This document shows, in pieces, positions 63,352 through 64,000 of a DNA stretch of 64,000 nt. The DNA lies in assembly GCA_024402475.1 (NCBI GenBank), contig JAKSTQ010000003.1, positions 62,001-126,000 of the forward strand, given 5' to 3'. The first letter of the stretch is position 1, and the number at the start of each line of letters is the position of its first letter. This DNA comes from Treponema sp. (GTDB lineage Bacteria; Spirochaetota; Spirochaetia; Treponematales; Treponemataceae). The notes under the pieces were generated by a model, which saw nothing but the letters and a program-made list of their open reading frames with translations, searched no databases and was not told the origin of the DNA. The position numbers were made by a program, and so were the translations under genes.

Positions 63352-64000
63352 TGAAAAAGATAAACAGATTAATATTCGCTTTAAGTATTGCTTTTGCAAT
63401 TTTTTATAATGTCTCATGTAAGTCAAATCCAGTTTCTCCTTCTGAGGAACAGGTAGAAAAAACTCCTGACTATACTCAGGAAGATGTTAAAAAAGCAGAA
63501 ATCGAAAGAATCAACATGCTGCTTCAGACTGATCCTGTTCAGGGGTTGTGGCGCTCGGTTCTTTTAAACGATCCTGAAAACATCGAATATGCTTCTAACT
63601 ATCTTAGGGATGTTGCACTTGCAAGTAATGAACACAAGGAATACGACAAATTATATAAAGAATACAATTCTCTTGTGACTGCAGGTTTTAAAGACAAGGC
63701 TGAAAAAATCATTTCACGCCAGGAACTTGATTCCCTGTACTTTCAGAATATTCCAGGTTTTGGTAAATCAGGTAATACCGGTAAAAAGGACAGCGTCAGC
63801 GAATACGTTGACGGTACTGTAACAATCTGGGTTGATCTTGGATTTAAGGTTCAGAATGGAATGGGCTATGCTGACCGCGTTATTGGTTCTGGATTTTTTA
63901 TTGATGACCGCGGTTACATTATTACAAATCATCATGTAATTGCAGATATCGTTAATCCAAAATACGAAGGTTACGGAAGAGTTTACATTAAACTTGCTCA
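63351..64000 (+). CDS. HtrA-like serine protease lipoprotein, 3' truncated by the window
   Basis: The frame is open from ATG 63351 to the window end. The start overlaps the preceding TGA by one base. It has a lipoprotein signal (NVSC, Cys23) and a charged helical part to about residue 145. A trypsin-like domain then begins (VIGSGFFIDDRGYIITNHHV) with the catalytic His. The Asp, the Ser and any PDZ domain lie beyond the window. A periplasmic protein-quality protease tied to the upstream exported protein is likely. Confidence 0.8.
   Translation, partial: MKKINRLIFALSIAFAIFYNVSCKSNPVSPSEEQVEKTPDYTQEDVKKAEIERINMLLQTDPVQGLWRSVLLNDPENIEYASNYLRDVALASNEHKEYDKLYKEYNSLVTAGFKDKAEKIISRQELDSLYFQNIPGFGKSGNTGKKDSVSEYVDGTVTIWVDLGFKVQNGMGYADRVIGSGFFIDDRGYIITNHHVIADIVNPKYEGYGRVYIKLA

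Noticed and set aside
1..64000. CRISPR arrays, insertion sequences and prophage genes
   Set aside because: No regularly spaced direct repeats, transposase, integrase or phage structural genes could be found.

Overview
The window looks like a chromosomal segment from a spirochaete, most likely a gut or rumen Treponema. The grounds are the low-to-moderate GC content, the secreted beta-barrel and OmpA-type envelope proteins, the abundant lipoprotein signals, and gene orders such as rplU-prp-rpmA-obg and nadD-yqeK-LCP-rsfS. Species cannot be fixed from the sequence alone. There is no CRISPR array, insertion sequence, integrase or rRNA, and no gene-free stretch longer than about 300 bases.

Region 1 (1-23 kb) is envelope and core metabolism. 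A peptide ABC transporter (binding protein, OppB, a fused OppC-OppD, OppF) is followed by a TrpR-type repressor. Then come a very large membrane-tethered ankyrin-repeat protein, a J-domain membrane protein, IF-1 and a DksA-like zinc-finger protein. Next is a reverse-strand signalling operon: acetate kinase, a REC-x-REC regulator, a sensorless hybrid histidine kinase with HPt, and a PHP phosphatase. A peptide-binding lipoprotein with a 471-aa partner, a barrel protein, and a 1060-aa protein of FlgD-like repeats ending in an OmpA domain complete the region.

Region 2 (23-46 kb) is a large surface-polysaccharide locus. It holds an initiating sugar-phosphate transferase and about a dozen glycosyltransferases, including one GT14-like, two GT11-like and one GT10-like fucosyltransferase and one GT25-like enzyme. 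A visibly more AT-rich forward-strand block follows: a KdsB-like cytidylyltransferase, a DRE-TIM aldolase, a KdsC-like phosphatase, a DUF115/sialyltransferase-like protein, a radical SAM protein, a pyruvyltransferase, a deacetylase and a GT4 enzyme. A Wzt-type export ATPase closes the locus. The set suggests a fucosylated, host-like glycan plus a CMP-activated ulosonic acid.

Region 3 (46-64 kb) has tRNA-Asn, an XRE/PIN toxin-antitoxin pair, a ferric-iron-type ABC transporter and a run of housekeeping genes: L21-Prp-L27, Obg, NadD-YqeK-LCP-RsfS, IspE, SpoVG, tRNA-Gln, L25 and TilS. It ends in a 735-aa exported protein and a truncated HtrA-like lipoprotein.

The most striking pattern crosses these regions. 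Five unrelated genes have a -35 box, a 17-bp spacer and a -10 box that ends exactly 6 nt before the ATG, with no Shine-Dalgarno. That geometry puts the transcription start on the start codon, so these genes are predicted to give leaderless mRNAs. A second notable element is a 27-bp imperfect inverted repeat flanking a promoter-like segment in front of a glycosyltransferase, a candidate phase-variable switch.
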